A stretch of DNA of 64,000 nt from Rhineura floridana (GCF_030035675.1 NC_084481.1:231042927-231106926); one strand, 5' to 3'. Positions 32,865-45,115 are shown, counted from the first letter of the stretch. Notes: generated from the letters alone by a model not told the origin. Numbers and translations: made by a program.

Positions 32865-34460
32865 TAATTATTTGATTTGTATCCCGCCCTTCCTCCCAGC
32901 AGGAGCCCAGGGCGGCAAACAGAAGCCCTAAAAACACATCAAAACATCATAAAAACAGACCCTAAAATACACCAAAACAAAACAACTTTAAAAACATGTT
33001 TTTTTAAAAAAAAAGCTTTAAAAACAGTTTTTTAAAAGGGTTAATAAAACATATTGTTTAAAATATATATATTAAAAAGCAATTCCAACAGAGACGCAGA
33101 CTGGGATAAGGTTTCAACCTAAAAGGCTTGTTGAAAGAGGAAGGTCTTCAGTAGGTGCCAAAAAGATAACAGAGGTGGCGCCTAACTAATATTTAAGCGG
33201 AGGGAGTTTCATAGGGTAGGTGCTGCCACACTAAAGGTCCATGTCCTATGTTGTGCAGGACGAACCTCCTGATAAGATGGTATCTGTAGGAGGCCCTCAC
33301 CTGCAGAGCTCAGTGATCGACTGTGTATATAAGGGGTAAGACGGTCTTTCAGGTATCCTGGTCCCAAGCTGTATAGAGCTTTGTACACCAAAACTAGAAC
33401 CTTGAACTTGGCCCGGTAGCAAATGGGCAGCCAGTACAGTTCTTTCAGCAGCGGGGTGACATGCTGGCATTCTGCACCAGCTGCAAGCTTCCGGACCAAC
33501 CTCAAGGGCAGCCCCACATAGAGCGCATTACAGTAATCCAGCCTGGAGATTACCAGTGTGTGGACAACAATGGTCAGGGTATCCCAAGTCCAGAAACGGC
33601 TGCAGCTGTCTCACTAGCTGAAGCTGGTAAAAGGCACTGCTAGCCACTGAGGTCACCGGGGCCTCTAGTGATAAAGATGGATCCAGGAGCACCCCCAGAC
33701 TATGGACCTGTTCTTTCAGGAGTATGATCCCATCCAAAGCAGGCAACTGAACCACCAACCCACAGCGCCTCCATCTTACTAGGATTCAGACTCAGTTTAT
33801 TGGCCCTCATCCAGCCCACCACCGAGTCCAGGCAGCGGTCCAGGGCTTGCACAGCCTCTCCCAATTCAGATGTTACAGAGAAAAAGAGCTGGGTATCATC
33901 AGCATATTGCTGACACCTCGCCCCAATGCTCCTGATGACTGCTCCCAACAGCTTCATATAGATGTTAAACAGCATGGGGGACAAGATATTACCCCGCAGC
34001 ACCCCACAGCACAATAGCCAGGGGGCCAAAAGACAATCACCCAATGCTATTCTCTGAAAACAACCTTGGAGATAGTATCAGAACCACTGTAAAACAGTGC
34101 CTCTGATACCCATCTCACCAAGTCGGCCCAGAAGGATACCATGGTCAATGGTATCAAAAGCCACTGAGAGATCAAGTAAGAATAACAGGGTTGCACTTGC
34201 CCTATCCTTCTCCCGATAAAGGTCATCCATCAGGGTGACCAAAGCCGATTCAGTCCCAGAACCAGGCCTGAACCCAGACTGTAACGGGTCAAGATAATCT
34301 GTTTCATCCAAGTTTACTTGCAACTGCTGCGCCACAACCCTCTCAATCACCTTCCCTAAGAAGGGGGCATTTGCGACCGGTCGGTAATTGTCGCAGACCA
34401 TCTTAATCTGCCCACCATTCCTGCAGGGGAGGATCGGAGCCATAAGTCTAAACAATCCAC
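32865..34460 (-). mobile_element. L2-clade LINE, longest copy in the window
   Basis: Read right to left: 34455-34078 holds reverse transcriptase fingers and palm (NYRPVANAPFLGKVIERVV, GFRPGSGTESALVTLMDDL, LLDLSVAFDTIDHGILL); 34044-33700 holds the GVLRGNILSPMLFNIYM block and the catalytic QQYADDTQL motif; 33758-33528 holds LPALDGIILLKEQVHSLGVL; 33517-33209 holds the C-terminus (LKELYWLPICYRAKFKVLVL, DRLTPYIHSRSLSSAGEGLL). The 3' UTR and terminus 'gggcggcaaac..' to 'atacaaatcaaata' follow at 32865-32935. The apurinic endonuclease is missing (5' truncation at about 34460) and the frame is broken in at least three places between the listed blocks. It is a defunct copy. Confidence 0.95.
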
Positions 34461-34644
34461 ATCAAATAAGACTTGCCAGTAAAAGTATCATACGTAACAT
34501 CTGGACAAAATGCTATATCAGACTAAAACTGGAGATGGCAAAAGGAAATCTTTTGCAGATGTATGCATGGAAATTTTAGGAACGTATCAATTGTATTGTA
34601 CAAGATCATACCCTCCACTGCTTTAAAACTAAAACTGGATATAA

Positions 34645-34800
34645 GGACATAAGAAGAGCCTGTTGGATCAGGCCCTGGTCCATCTAGTCCAGCTTTCTGG
34701 TCTCACAGTGGCCAACTAGTGCCCGTGGGAAGCCCGCAAGCAGGACTCTCCCCTCCTGCGGTTTCAAGCAACTGATATTCAGAGCATACTGCCCATACTA
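34645..34800 (-). repeat. CR1-type LINE 3' end
   Basis: Antisense terminus with 'aagaagagcctgttggatca' and 'cacagtggccaactagtgcc'. Confidence 0.7.
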
Positions 34801-35474
34801 CGAAAGCAATCTGTGCCCTGTCTTTGTTTTCTAGAAGGGAGAGACTCTCACAAGACTGGGAAAAAGCAAGGTGAGCATAAAGGAGTGGTGTTGATTGTGT
34901 AATGACTGTTTGTCACACAAGATCTTATTTGGGCTGCCATATGTTTACTGAAAACCCAGCAAAAGCCACTGATAAGCGGTGTCATGCAACAGCAGGCATA
35001 CACTGCATGCAATGCCAGCCTAGCTAGTGAATGACGCTCTTTCACTTCAGGGCTGTTTGGAAAGCTCCACAGGACACTCCTCCTCTCCTCAGCATTCAAT
35101 ATCCCAAACACACCCAGTCACTGAAGCAAACGATTATCCATTTATTAAAGAGGAAATGCACCGCAGAGAACTTGCAAGTTATGATTTCAAAGGCCAAACT
35201 CATTGCTAGTGAAAGTCCAGGGGCTAAGTGCCGTTTATGATACAAGCAAATGATATGACCGGGGGAATAAGAGGCAAAGGTAACGTTAGACTTGAGGAAG
35301 CTATAGATGCCATTAGAGAAACGCTGCAGTTTATTGACGACTGTCTTAAGGCTCTGCTCATACATAACACCAGATGTTCCACCCTCAGCTTATGTCAGCC
35401 CTGGGACCAACACTTTAGGATTAGAAGAGGCGTTCCATTCTCCCATCGTTTGCTTGTAAGCTGTTATCAGATGC

Positions 35475-35540
35475 TCTGAAGGCACCTGGTGGTGTACTTT
35501 CCATCTCTGAAGCTAAGCAGGTCTGGGCCTGACCAGACTA
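35475..35540 (+). repeat. 5S-rRNA-derived SINE, fragment
   Basis: 'ctgaagctaagcagg' then 'tctgggcctgaccag' matches the 5S internal promoter half; the tail is lost. Confidence 0.6.
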
Positions 35541-35694
35541 CTACTGAGAAAGCAGCACATGAGGAGGAGGGGAATTGCTGCTTTATTTTTCATTTCCCTT
35601 ATTCTCCAGACCGTGGCCGCATATTGCATTCATCATGCCTCAAGTCACCTGCTTAAGCCAGGCTCTGCCTGTCTGTTGAGAATTCTGAGGCTGT

Positions 35695-35770
35695 GAGCCC
35701 CAGCAAGCACTAGGCATGATGGGAGTTGTAGTTCAGCAACATCTGGATGGCCAAAGGTTCCCCACACATG
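35695..35770. mobile_element. Palindromic MITE (family A), right half
   Basis: 'catgatgggagttgtagttc' then 'caacatctggatggccaaag' and 'ttccccacac'. Confidence 0.6.
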
Positions 35771-35864
35771 GGTTAAAAGGATAACGTTCGCAGGGCAAGG
35801 AAGTGAGGTGGGTTGGAAAGATCCAAGTGCCTTTTAAAAATAGAGATCTCATATTCTTCCTCAA

Positions 35865-36010
35865 TATTTTATTTATTTATTTATTTATTGGATTTCTTAG
35901 TCGCCCATCTGGCTGGCTAACCAGTCACTCTGGGCGACGTACAACATAAGCAAAATAGCACAAAATGACACATCAATACAATAACATTAAAATCTAAAAG
36001 CAATGATGTT
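35865..36010 (-). repeat. L2-like LINE 3' terminus
   Basis: Left edge is a TTTA repeat (minus-strand tail). GTCGCCCA (35900-35907) pairs with TGGGCGAC (35931-35938). Confidence 0.8.
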
Positions 36011-38360
36011 AAAATCTAGCCCACCCCAAAGGTTTCCTCATATGGAACAGCAATATAATATCCAGCAAGAGTAATTTTCTCCTTTATATTAATTTTCTTC
36101 TTTATGACAAGAATTGTTCTATATTGCCAAAATGGCAATATAATTAAAACATATATTTTAAAACTTCTTGTTTTTGAAGTTAATTATCACTCATCCCTGA
36201 GTACTGTTCAAAGGACATTCTTTGACATCTACACATATCATTTTTATTCTGCATATTATGTGGTGAACACTCGATACACATCAGAGCCCAAATCACATCA
36301 ATCCGTGTCTATCAAAAATAATTTTTGAGCCAAGAACTGCATCACAAAAATCTAGAGAGTGTGCCAGGTGGATCACTGTGTTCCCGTCCATTTGTGAGTC
36401 CAGGAGGTACAAATTAGGTTGGTTTGCTTTAAAAAGCAGACCAAATCAAATGGTTCGTCCATATTTCATTCCTGTCTTCTTCAGAACTCAAATTCATTCT
36501 GTGTTTAGGGATTTTGCTTTAATAGCCTTAACCCAGTTGTTGACCACCCTCCTCTGCCTTTTGAAGCCATTTCTCTTAAATCTCTCAAGCAGCACAACTG
36601 CAAACAGAGGCATGATTGTAGATAGTACTGCTGGTTTCACAGCTTATCTATGCTTCTTCTTTTAGCTGAGGAATTAAACTGCAAAGTTTAATTGATCCCA
36701 CATATGGAATTGGAATTGCCAATTACCAAACTAGAACTTATGATAACTCTACATTAGTTGACAATGCATATACACATTCTACAACAGAATACATATGGCT
36801 CTCAAGTGTTACTGCTTGTGAATTGGTAGGCACTGGGTGAACTTGCACACAAAGGAACCCTTTGCATTCTCACATCCTACTCAGCAACCTGGGGTCGCAT
36901 TCTTCCATTGGTTAATAAAAGATTCAGGCTGGCACCTGAATAGCATCTTCTGCGCCACGACTGAAAATGCACATCACAGACATTCTTCAAGCCTCAAACA
37001 CCAGAGCAGGCACCACCAGCTACTGTCATCATGCCCTCTGTTTAAAAAATGCATAAGCACATCTAACCATGCAATTAGTATGAGCGTGACACAGAGGGTT
37101 TTAAGAAAAGGGAATTTTAAAGAGACACTAATGTGCTGAATATTTAAAACATGATGCTGTCTCACTCCACGCACACTGTGCTGAGCACATTACAGAGCAC
37201 GATCAGTGAATTCAGAAGTGTCATTGCGCATCTGACGACACTGTCCAATCCAGTTCCACAATACCTTCTTTATGTAACTGTCGCACAGCAATGAGACAGA
37301 GGAAAGAGAACAAAATTGATCACACAAGTGCAAAAACATTTACAGCACTTCTTTTAAAAATGCCTACTGCATTTTAATGGACTGCATTTACACAAGAACA
37401 GCACCCATCTAGAAAACATGGCTACCAATACTTAAAGCATTGTACCACCAGTTTGCATGGCATGAAATTCATTTCAACGTTAGGCAGTTCGTGATGGGCA
37501 GAAACTGGCAAGAACCAGCTTGTACATTCAGTTGAATCAAACGGTAACACTTTTCCTGGTCTGAACTACTTCAGGCTGCAGGTGGGGATGGCGTCTTTTA
37601 ATGCTCAGTTATGAAAGGTATCTAGCATGTCAGGAAGAAGGGTTCAGTCTAGGTTACTTCCAGACATAGCTTTGGTGCTTTTGACACAATTGTAAGACCT
37701 TTCGGGTATGAACCAAGGTAGTGCTTTTATCTCTCTTGGTTAGAGATACAGCTTTTTTTTTTTTAATGATATCCTTCATGATAGAGTACAACCCCATCAT
37801 TCTTCATTATCTAGTCACCCAAGCATCATTACCTGCTATGGAGTTCCCAAAGCGGTTTGTCAACATCATCTCATTTTACCTGAAAACTATAGCAGGACTG
37901 CAGAGAGGAAAGAAACAAAGATTGTCAACTTAGCTCCTTAAAGAGAAAATATGTGGACTGTACAGCCTCCCTCTAATGCTAGAGTGAAAGTGACAGGTCA
38001 CCTCCACAACCAGCCCCCATACAGTTTCAAGGTGGGGGGGAAATGATGTGTAATTGCCAAATTCTTTATCAGTTTTTCCCCTTCTGTTTTCATCTGACAG
38101 CCCTTGGAGGAAAAGGAACAGACAGGTAAAGTTCCCCCTGGAACAGCAATAGCAATTGCAGGTTTACTTTAAATCGAAAGGGCTGAATGGCTGAAGGTCC
38201 CTCAGCAGAAGTGGCCATAGGCAGTTCTGTAAAAGGGGAAGAAGGGAGAACAGTGAAGTTTCCCCAGAATAGCGAGCTCTTCTGAAGTAGTCAGCCCATT
38301 GCGTAGGACCACCTATTGCACAAGGAGCTTTGAAGAATGCTCATGTTTGTGTAGCATTAT
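36010..38360. other. Repeat-poor stretch, no gene recognised
   Basis: The longest low-repeat interval left of the CpG island. Frames are short and without domains. If the CpG island drives a leftward gene, this would be intronic sequence and a place to look for conserved non-coding elements. Confidence 0.5.
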
Positions 38361-38364
38361 AAAA

Positions 38365-38755
38365 TGGAAATGGACTGCCGTCAAGTTGATCCCGACTTAT
38401 GGCGACCCTATGAATAGGGTTTTCATGGTAAGTGGTATTCAGAGGGGGTTTACCATTGCCTCCCTCTGAGGCTAGTCCTCCCCAGCTGGCCAGGGCCTGC
38501 TCAGCTTGCCACAGCTGCACAAGCTAGCCCCTTCCTCGTCCACAACTGCCAGCTGGGGGGCAACTGGGCTCCTTGGGACTCTGCAGCTTGCCCACAGCTG
38601 CACAGGTGGCAGGGCACGTAACCCCTGAGCCACTCACTGTGGGGGTGATCTTTAGCTGGCCCTTGACATCCAGGAGACACGAGCTGAGATTTGAACTCAC
38701 AGACTCTGGACTCCCAGGCAGGCTCTCCTCCCCAATGTGCTATACCAGCTGTCTT
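38365..38755 (-). repeat. tRNA-derived SINE with BovB-type tail, long variant
   Basis: Second copy of the element at 5348, sharing the GC-rich middle block ('ctggccagggcctgctcag', 'ctgcacaggtggcagggcac'). Confidence 0.8.
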
Positions 38756-39304
38756 CAAAAACATAATTCCTCTTTTATTCTCTAGGAGCAATGCCACACA
38801 CCTGCAGCCACACACAATCCAGAATAACGCATTTACCTCCTGATTCCACTGAACGCATTAACTGATCCTATCATAAGTCATGGAACTCTTCATGTCAACA
38901 GAGATGCATCAGAGAAACTCTACCATAGGATATAACCTAATCAGCCACCATCTTGGGTTCCCTGTAAGTCAAACCAAAAAGAGATGCCCAAATATATCTT
39001 AAATGCAGCCAAGAGAGGAAGGAAAAGAGTAAAAATGGAGGCCGCACACCACAAAGAAAACCTACTGAGGACGTACCGCTCCTTCCCTAAACTGTATTTC
39101 GGAAAGAAGCAGATGACACGTCACATATGCTAATTACCTGTTCAGGTAAGAGAAAAATCATGTACACAAAACATAGAGAGCTTTCCCTATGCTCACGCAG
39201 GGAAACTGAAGGGCAAAGTTATCCTAGCTCCTTGCAATCTTCGGAAACAAGTCCATTAACTGTATGCAGACACAGGGAAAAAAAAGTCACATCAACATGA
39301 ACAT

Positions 39305-39385
39305 ACAGCGCAGTTCTAACCATGTCTACTCAGACGCAAGTCCCATTGAAGTCGACAGGGCTTACTCCCAGGTAAGTGGAGTTAG
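39305..39385. mobile_element. Palindromic MITE (family C), well preserved
   Basis: Contains 'gtctactcagacgcaagtcc' and its partner 'gggcttactcccaggtaag' around 'cattgaagtcgac'. Confidence 0.65.
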
Positions 39386-40284
39386 GGTTGCAACTTTCAT
39401 GCTTCTTTCTTTCAAGGAAGTGCATTCAGTGTTGCAAATTCAGGATGCCAGAAGAAACCCTTAGGAGGTCATGGGCTGGCAATTTCCTAATCCAGCTGAC
39501 ATTTCAAACTAGTCAGAGGACCCAGATGATGGCACAAGGAGGTCTTTGCAATTCTAGAAGGGGGGGGGAGAGAAAAGGATAACACCTCTGCTCTTGCATC
39601 CAAGGGACAGGCTTGACTTAGGGGCAACTCCAAATATGAATGGGCACAAAGCAATTCCGAAAGCCTAGATATCAAGTCTTAAAGAAGTGTGAGGAGGGGA
39701 AACGAGCCAACCAACCCCCCCCTTCTGAAAATAGAAAATCTCTCCATCAGCCCAACAAGATGACTTCCAAATCTTGCAAGCAGCAGCAGCAACCGCCCCA
39801 ACCCTACATTCCCCACCACGATAAAATCCTAAATATAGGGACCCTCCTATACTGAAGCCTCCTGCGCCCCACCTGCACTCCCAATCTTCAAGGCAAAGGC
39901 AGCCCCAATTGTACAGATCCCTCTTAAACCAAAAGCCCTTAACATGGAGGAGTTCGAGAAGGAGGTCCAGATCCCAAAGGATGGGGAGCCCCACATACGA
40001 CTTTTTTGATGCTGGAGCTACACGAACCTCGCACCCCAAAATCAAGTGCGGAGGGCAAAAAAAAAATTCCAATTCCCAACCCTGAACCCAGACAAGACCT
40101 CACAAAAAAGGGACCCCACCTCAAATATCCCCACAGTGAAGCAGAATCCCCCATCCCAAACCTATAGCCTCCCCCCACCCCTGAAAAAAAAAGCAGCAAA
40201 ACCTCGCATGTGTGACAGACCCGCTTATAACCTGAAAACCAGAGAATTAGGGGGGATCGGGGGGATCTAGGCGGCCCTCACCCC

Positions 40285-40930
40285 CCCAGTTACCCTTGAG
40301 CTATGGGGTGGGGGGAGAGAAGAGCCCCCTCCCTCTCACACCCAAGGCCCGAGGAGGGCACGGGCCCGAGAAAGAGAGTCCCCTGCGCGGGCCCTTCCTC
40401 GAGCGGCCTACCCTACCTGGCGAGGGGCGAGCTGAGTCGGCGGCTCGCGGGGCCTCCTCGGCTGCTCCTGCCGCCTCTGCTATTTGCTGCTGCTTGCTGC
40501 TGCTTCCTCCCCCGGTGCTACCTTGGCCGACGTCTCCTCCGTCCCCTTCCCTCGCTCGGCCCCTACTCGGCGGGGAGGAGCCGCGGCCGCGGCCGCGGCC
40601 TCTTCGCCAATCCAGGCCCGGGGCGGAGCAGCGACGCCGAGTAAGGACCGCCCGATCGCCTGCCGGGGAGGGGTTCAGGCAATGCAGGCTGCAAGTGGCG
40701 CCGGGCCAAGCGAGGCAGCCTCCGACCTGCAGCAGGCCTCGCCGGCTTCCTTCGGCTCCCCACCCCTGCCGCCGCCGCCGCCCTCCTCCTCCTCCTCAGT
40801 CGTGCCAGGGACCGACAGAGCGGCCCTCCCTTCCCCTCCGGCTTCAGGCTGAGCGCCAGGCGCAGCCCGGCACGCACGCCACCCTCAGCACAAGCAGGCA
40901 CGGGGGATCCAGCGCCAAGGGCCAGGAACG
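40285..40930 (-). promoter_or_regulatory. CpG-island promoter, probably leftward (FBXO34 candidate)
   Basis: Very GC- and CpG-rich block with GGCCGCGGCCGCGGCC-type repeats (40583-40600) and a CCAAT motif on the plus strand at 40604-40608. Read on the minus strand, a first-exon donor CGCCAG|GTAGGG lies at 40417/40416. Left of it (about 39690-40280) the plus strand has far more C than G, so the minus strand is G-rich, a skew typical downstream of CpG-island starts. Gene identity is inferred only from vertebrate gene order, in which FBXO34 lies head-to-head with DLGAP5; no coding sequence supports it. The 256-aa plus-strand frame over this block is low-complexity and not called. Confidence 0.6.
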
Positions 40931-41384
40931 TACCGGCCTTCGAGCCAGGCTTAAAAGCGAGAGGGCGGATCGGCTTTCATGCCAGGTTGCAGTGGCAGCT
41001 TTTTCTAGCCAGGTGCCCACCTTAGAGCCAGGCTTTTTGAATTTTTATTTTTTTACAGGAAGGTGATGCTCATTTTCATGTCAAATGCAATCCCAGGTTT
41101 TTCAAGCCAGGTGCTCACTCTGAGAGCCGGGCTGGCACCGGCTTTCTGAATTAAGAAAAAAAAATAGGAAGGTGATGCCCATTTTCATGTCATTTGCAGC
41201 CCCAGCGTTTTCAAGCCAGATGCTCACCCTTAGAGCCAGGCTGGCGCCAGCTTTTTAAATTTAAAAATAAAAAGGGAAGGTGATGCCTGTTTTCATGTCA
41301 TTTGCAGTGACAGCTTTTTTAAGCCAAGTGCCAACATTAAGCCAGGCGTCAAAGGAAGAGGGTGAGGTCTTTTAATGCCAGTTC

Positions 41385-42265
41385 AATGAACTGGCAGTGG
41401 CTGACCAGGAACAAGACCTTGGGGTTGTAGTGGATAGCTTGATGAAGATGTCGACCCAGTGTGCGGGAGCTGTGAAAAGGGCAAATTCTATGCTAGGAAT
41501 CATTAGGAGAGGTACTGAAAATAAAACTGCTGATATAATGCTGTTGTATAAATCTATGGTGCAGCCACATTTGGAATACTGTGTACTGTTCTGAAAGCCT
41601 CACCTCAAAAACAATATTGTAGAGTTGGAAAAGGTTCAGAAAAGGGCAATCAAAATGATCAAGGTTTATTTATTTATTTTATTTATTATTTTATTTATAT
41701 CCTGCCCTTCCACCCAGTAGGAGCCCAGGGCAGCTAATAAAAGCACTAAAAACACTTTAAAACATTATAAAAACAGCTTAGAGAAAAGGCAAGTCAGGTG
41801 ACATGAAAGAAATGTTTAAATTATGTATGGCATGGGAAAAGTGCCTAGAGAAAAGTTTTTCTCCTTCTCTCATAACAATAGAACTCCTGGGCACCCAGGG
41901 AAGCTGCATGTTGGAAGATTAAGGGCAGACAAAAGAAAGGACTTCATGTAGCGCGTAGTTAAACTATGGAATTTCCTCCCACAAGAAGCAGTGATGGCCA
42001 TCAACTTGGATGGATTTAAAAGAGGATTAGACAAATTCCTGGTGGATAAGGCTATCAGTGGCTACTAGCCATGATGACTATGCTTGGCCTCCACAGTCAG
42101 CAGTATCCTTCTGAATACCAGTTGCTGGAAACTGCAAGAGGGGAGAGTGCTCTTGCACTCAGGGTCCTGCTTGTGGGCTTCCCATGGGCAATTGGTTGGC
42201 CACTGTGAGAATAGGATGCTGGACTAGATGGGCCATTGGTCTGATGCTCTTCTTATGTTCTTAAG
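41385..42265 (+). mobile_element. CR1-type LINE, interrupted by an L2 fragment
   Basis: 41397-41594 encodes the CR1 segment QEQDLGVVVDSLMKMSTQCA and LLYKSMVQPHLEYCVLF. After a short antisense L2 3' end (41665-41785) the C-terminus and 3' UTR resume, ending at about 42265 ('gctcttcttatgttctta'). Inserted within the tandem array. Confidence 0.85.
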
Positions 42266-43016
42266 TCCCAATCCCAGCTTTTTCAAGCCCAAGTGCCAAC
42301 CTTAGAGCCAAGCTGGTACCAGCTTTTAAAAAGAAAAGATGATATACCAACTTCAATGCCAGTTGCAGCCCCAGCTTTTTGAATGCCAACTGTCAACCTC
42401 AGAGACAAGTTTAAAAACAAGAGGATGCCAACTTTGTCAGGTTTCAATACTAGCTTTTAAAGCTAGGCACCAGCCTAAGACCCAGGCTGGTATCAGCTTT
42501 TTTTAAAAGCAAGATGATACCGACGTTAATGCTAGTTGTAGTACCAGCTTTTTTAAGCCAAGTGCCAGTCTCAGAGCCAGGCTGGCTGATCTGCTTCACT
42601 GTTAACTGCTGAGGAATATTCTAATGTTTAGCCAAAATCTGCTTCTCTGTAAACTCCACCCTTTGGTTCTAGTCAGAACATAGGAAGCTGCCTTAAACTG
42701 AATCAGTCCACTGACCCATCTAGCTCAATACTGTCGACTCTAGTTTCTCCAGGCTAAATACACCCAGGACTTCAATCGTTCTCCAAAGGACTTGATTTCT
42801 AGACACCTCACCAGCCCGGTCACCCTCTGCTGGACACGCACTAGCTGATCATTGCCCATAGAATGTGACATCCAGAACTGGACACAGGACTCCAGATGTG
42901 TCCTGACCAGTGCAGAATCAAGTGGATCATTACTTCTGGTATCAGATTATTTATCAGAAGATGCCAGCTTTGATGCCTGCTTTGTTAAAGCCAGGTGCCA
43001 ACCTTAAACCCAGCTT

Positions 43017-43568
43017 TATTTATTTATTTATTTATTATTTAATTTGTATCCCACCCTTCCTCCCAGCAGGAGCCCAGCGTGGCAAACAAAGCGCTAAAAA
43101 CACTTTAAAACATCACTAAAACAGATCTTAAAATACATTAAAACAAAACAGCATTAAAAACATTTAAAAAAACAACTTTAAAAAAGGGTTAAAAACATTA
43201 TTAAAAAACATATTAAGCAATTCTAACACAGATGCAGACTGGGATAGGTCTCAACCTAAAAGGCTTGTTGAAAGAAGAAAGTCTTCAAAAGGCGCCAAAA
43301 AGATAGCAGGGATGGAGCCTGCCTAATATTCAAAGGGAGGGAATTCCGCAGGGTAGGTGCTGCCACACTAAAGGTCCGTTTCCTATATTGTGCAGACAAA
43401 CCTCCTGATAAGATAGTACCTGCAGGAGGCCCTCACCTGCAGAGCGCAGTGATGGACTGGGTATATAAGGGATAAGACGGTCTTTCAGGTTTCCTGGTCC
43501 CGAGCTGTATAGGGCTTTGTACACCAAAACTAGAACCTTGAACGTGGTCCGGTAGCAAATGGGCAGCT
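43017..43568 (-). mobile_element. L2-clade LINE 3' end
   Basis: Minus-strand frame 43596-43330 encodes PICYRTTFKVLVLVYKALYS and DRLIPYIPSPSLRSAGEGLL. The TTTA-rich tail forms the left edge at 43017-43036. Inserted within the tandem array. Confidence 0.88.
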
Positions 43569-44279
43569 TTGTACCAACTTCTCTTTTTTTACACAAGGCA
43601 CTAATCGTAGAGCCAGCCTGATACCACGTTGTTGTTTTTTATGCATGATGCCAATCAAACCAAGAATGATACCGGCTTCTTCCCACCCCCAAAGCAAAGG
43701 GCTTTTCACACCAGGCTGCTACCAGGTTTTGTGAGGGGGTTTTGTGTGTGTGTGTGTTTTAATGTAAGGTGCTAACCTTAGAGATAGCCTGATACAAAAT
43801 GCACAGCATTGCGAATCCACTGTTAAAAGAATGGTCTGCATATTGTATAACTTTCCCCAGCCATTTGGCCTCTCAGCATTACAGCCTTTCCCAGGAATCA
43901 GGTAAACAAGAGATAGAATTACAGTCCTATCTTATCACTGTCCAAGGAAGAAGTTAGATTCTGTCAGAGTAATTAGGGGAATTAGCCAAACCACTGCAGC
44001 TCTTGTGTGGGCAGCAGATTATTTAATTATTGCACTTATCAAGGCTTTCATGGGTGTATGCCACCTTATCGCCTTGCTGTTTGCTTTAACCATGAAAACA
44101 ATTGCCTGCAGACACTGCACATAGCACCCCAGTTTTCCAAGATCAGCTAAAAGCCACGTGAGTGGCGCCATTTGCCTCAAGCAGCGGGCAGGCCAAAGGT
44201 GCTGAGAGCAATAATCTTTGCCACTGCTCTGAAGTCATGCTGCACTGTTTGGACAATGGTTGAAGAAAACGGAATATCA

Positions 44280-44625
44280 GAGGACAGCAAAAGAGGTTTA
44301 AAGATGTTCTTAAAGCAAATCTAAAAAAAATGTAACATGAGCATAGAGAACTGGGAAGTCTTGGCCCATGAGCGTCCCAAATGGAGGTCAGCTATTATCA
44401 ACGGTGCTGTGGACTTCAAAGAAGCACAAATACAGGGCGAACGGGACAAACGAGCTAAGTGGAAGGCACGTCAAACAAATCCCCATCACAACCATCTTCC
44501 TTCTGGAGACCTATGTCCTCACTGTGGGAGGCTGTGTGGATCCAGAATTGGCCTCCACAGTCACAGACCCACCGTTAAAGACCTTATCTTGGAAGACAAT
44601 CTTACTCGGCCATGAGTGATCGCAA
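44280..44625 (+). mobile_element. LINE 3' end with C-terminal C2H2 finger
   Basis: Frame 44337-44615: MSIENWEVLAHERPKWRSAI, then a basic stretch, then LCPHCGRLCGSRIGLHSHR, a classical C-x2-C-x12-H-x3-H-like finger ending the protein. The final DNA ('cttggaagacaatcttactc') is shared with 9790-9840 and, in antisense, 31095-31115. 5'-truncated. Confidence 0.8.
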
Positions 44626-44899
44626 ATGAATGAGTGAAGAGTTCTGCTGAGTCAGACCCAAAATCTGTCTTGTCTAGCAGCAGTGACCACTTGGAGAAGC
44701 AGTACATGGAGGCCACAGCCTTCTTTGGTTGTTTGGCTCCAGTAGCTGGTATCAAGACATACTGGTACTAAACATGGAAGTTCTGTTGCCATCGCTTAAT
44801 ACCCAGGTGAAAATACTTGTGTCTGTTTACACCACTTGGAAAAAAATGTTTAATTGGTTCTGCCTTTTGGCTTAAGATTCTTCAGAATGGCACAAGCTC

Positions 44900-45115
44900 T
44901 ACCCTCATGGAAGGGCCCTCAGCAAGTAACAGAGCACGTGCTTTGCATAGAAGTCCCATCTTCAGTCAGTGGCATTGCCACTTAAAAGAATCCCGGTGGC
45001 AGGTAACGGGAAAGACTTTTTTCTGTCCAACACTCTGGACAGCCGTGGCTAGTCAGAGTAGGCAACACTGGCTAGATGGACCAATGGTCATTATAAGGCA
45101 GTTTCATATGTTCTA
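44900..45115 (+). repeat. tRNA-Ala-derived SINE, diverged
   Basis: 'gagcacgtgctttgcatag' in the head and 'attataaggcagtttcatat' at the end. Confidence 0.55.

Larger units (their letters stand above)
40935..43805. repeat. Degenerate tandem array, ~95-109-bp units
   Basis: Recurrent unit: 'agccaggtgccaacctta', 'gagccaggctggtacc', 'agctttttaa', 'gaaggtgatgccc', 'ttttcatgtcatttgcag'. Unit anchors at 41007, 41105, 41214, 41322 (spacing 98, 109, 108), then 42286, 42383, 42461, 42556, 42989 and three weaker ones up to 43770. Insertions split it: CR1 at 41385-42265, a mixed SINE/CR1 block at about 42590-42950 and L2 at 43017-43568. Units nearest the CpG island are the most alike; distal ones are more decayed. 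Confidence 0.85.

Noticed and set aside
40296-41066. 256-aa plus-strand frame over the CpG island
   Set aside because: Low-complexity Pro/Arg/Ala/Ser text from GC-rich DNA with no family resemblance; it runs on into the tandem array.
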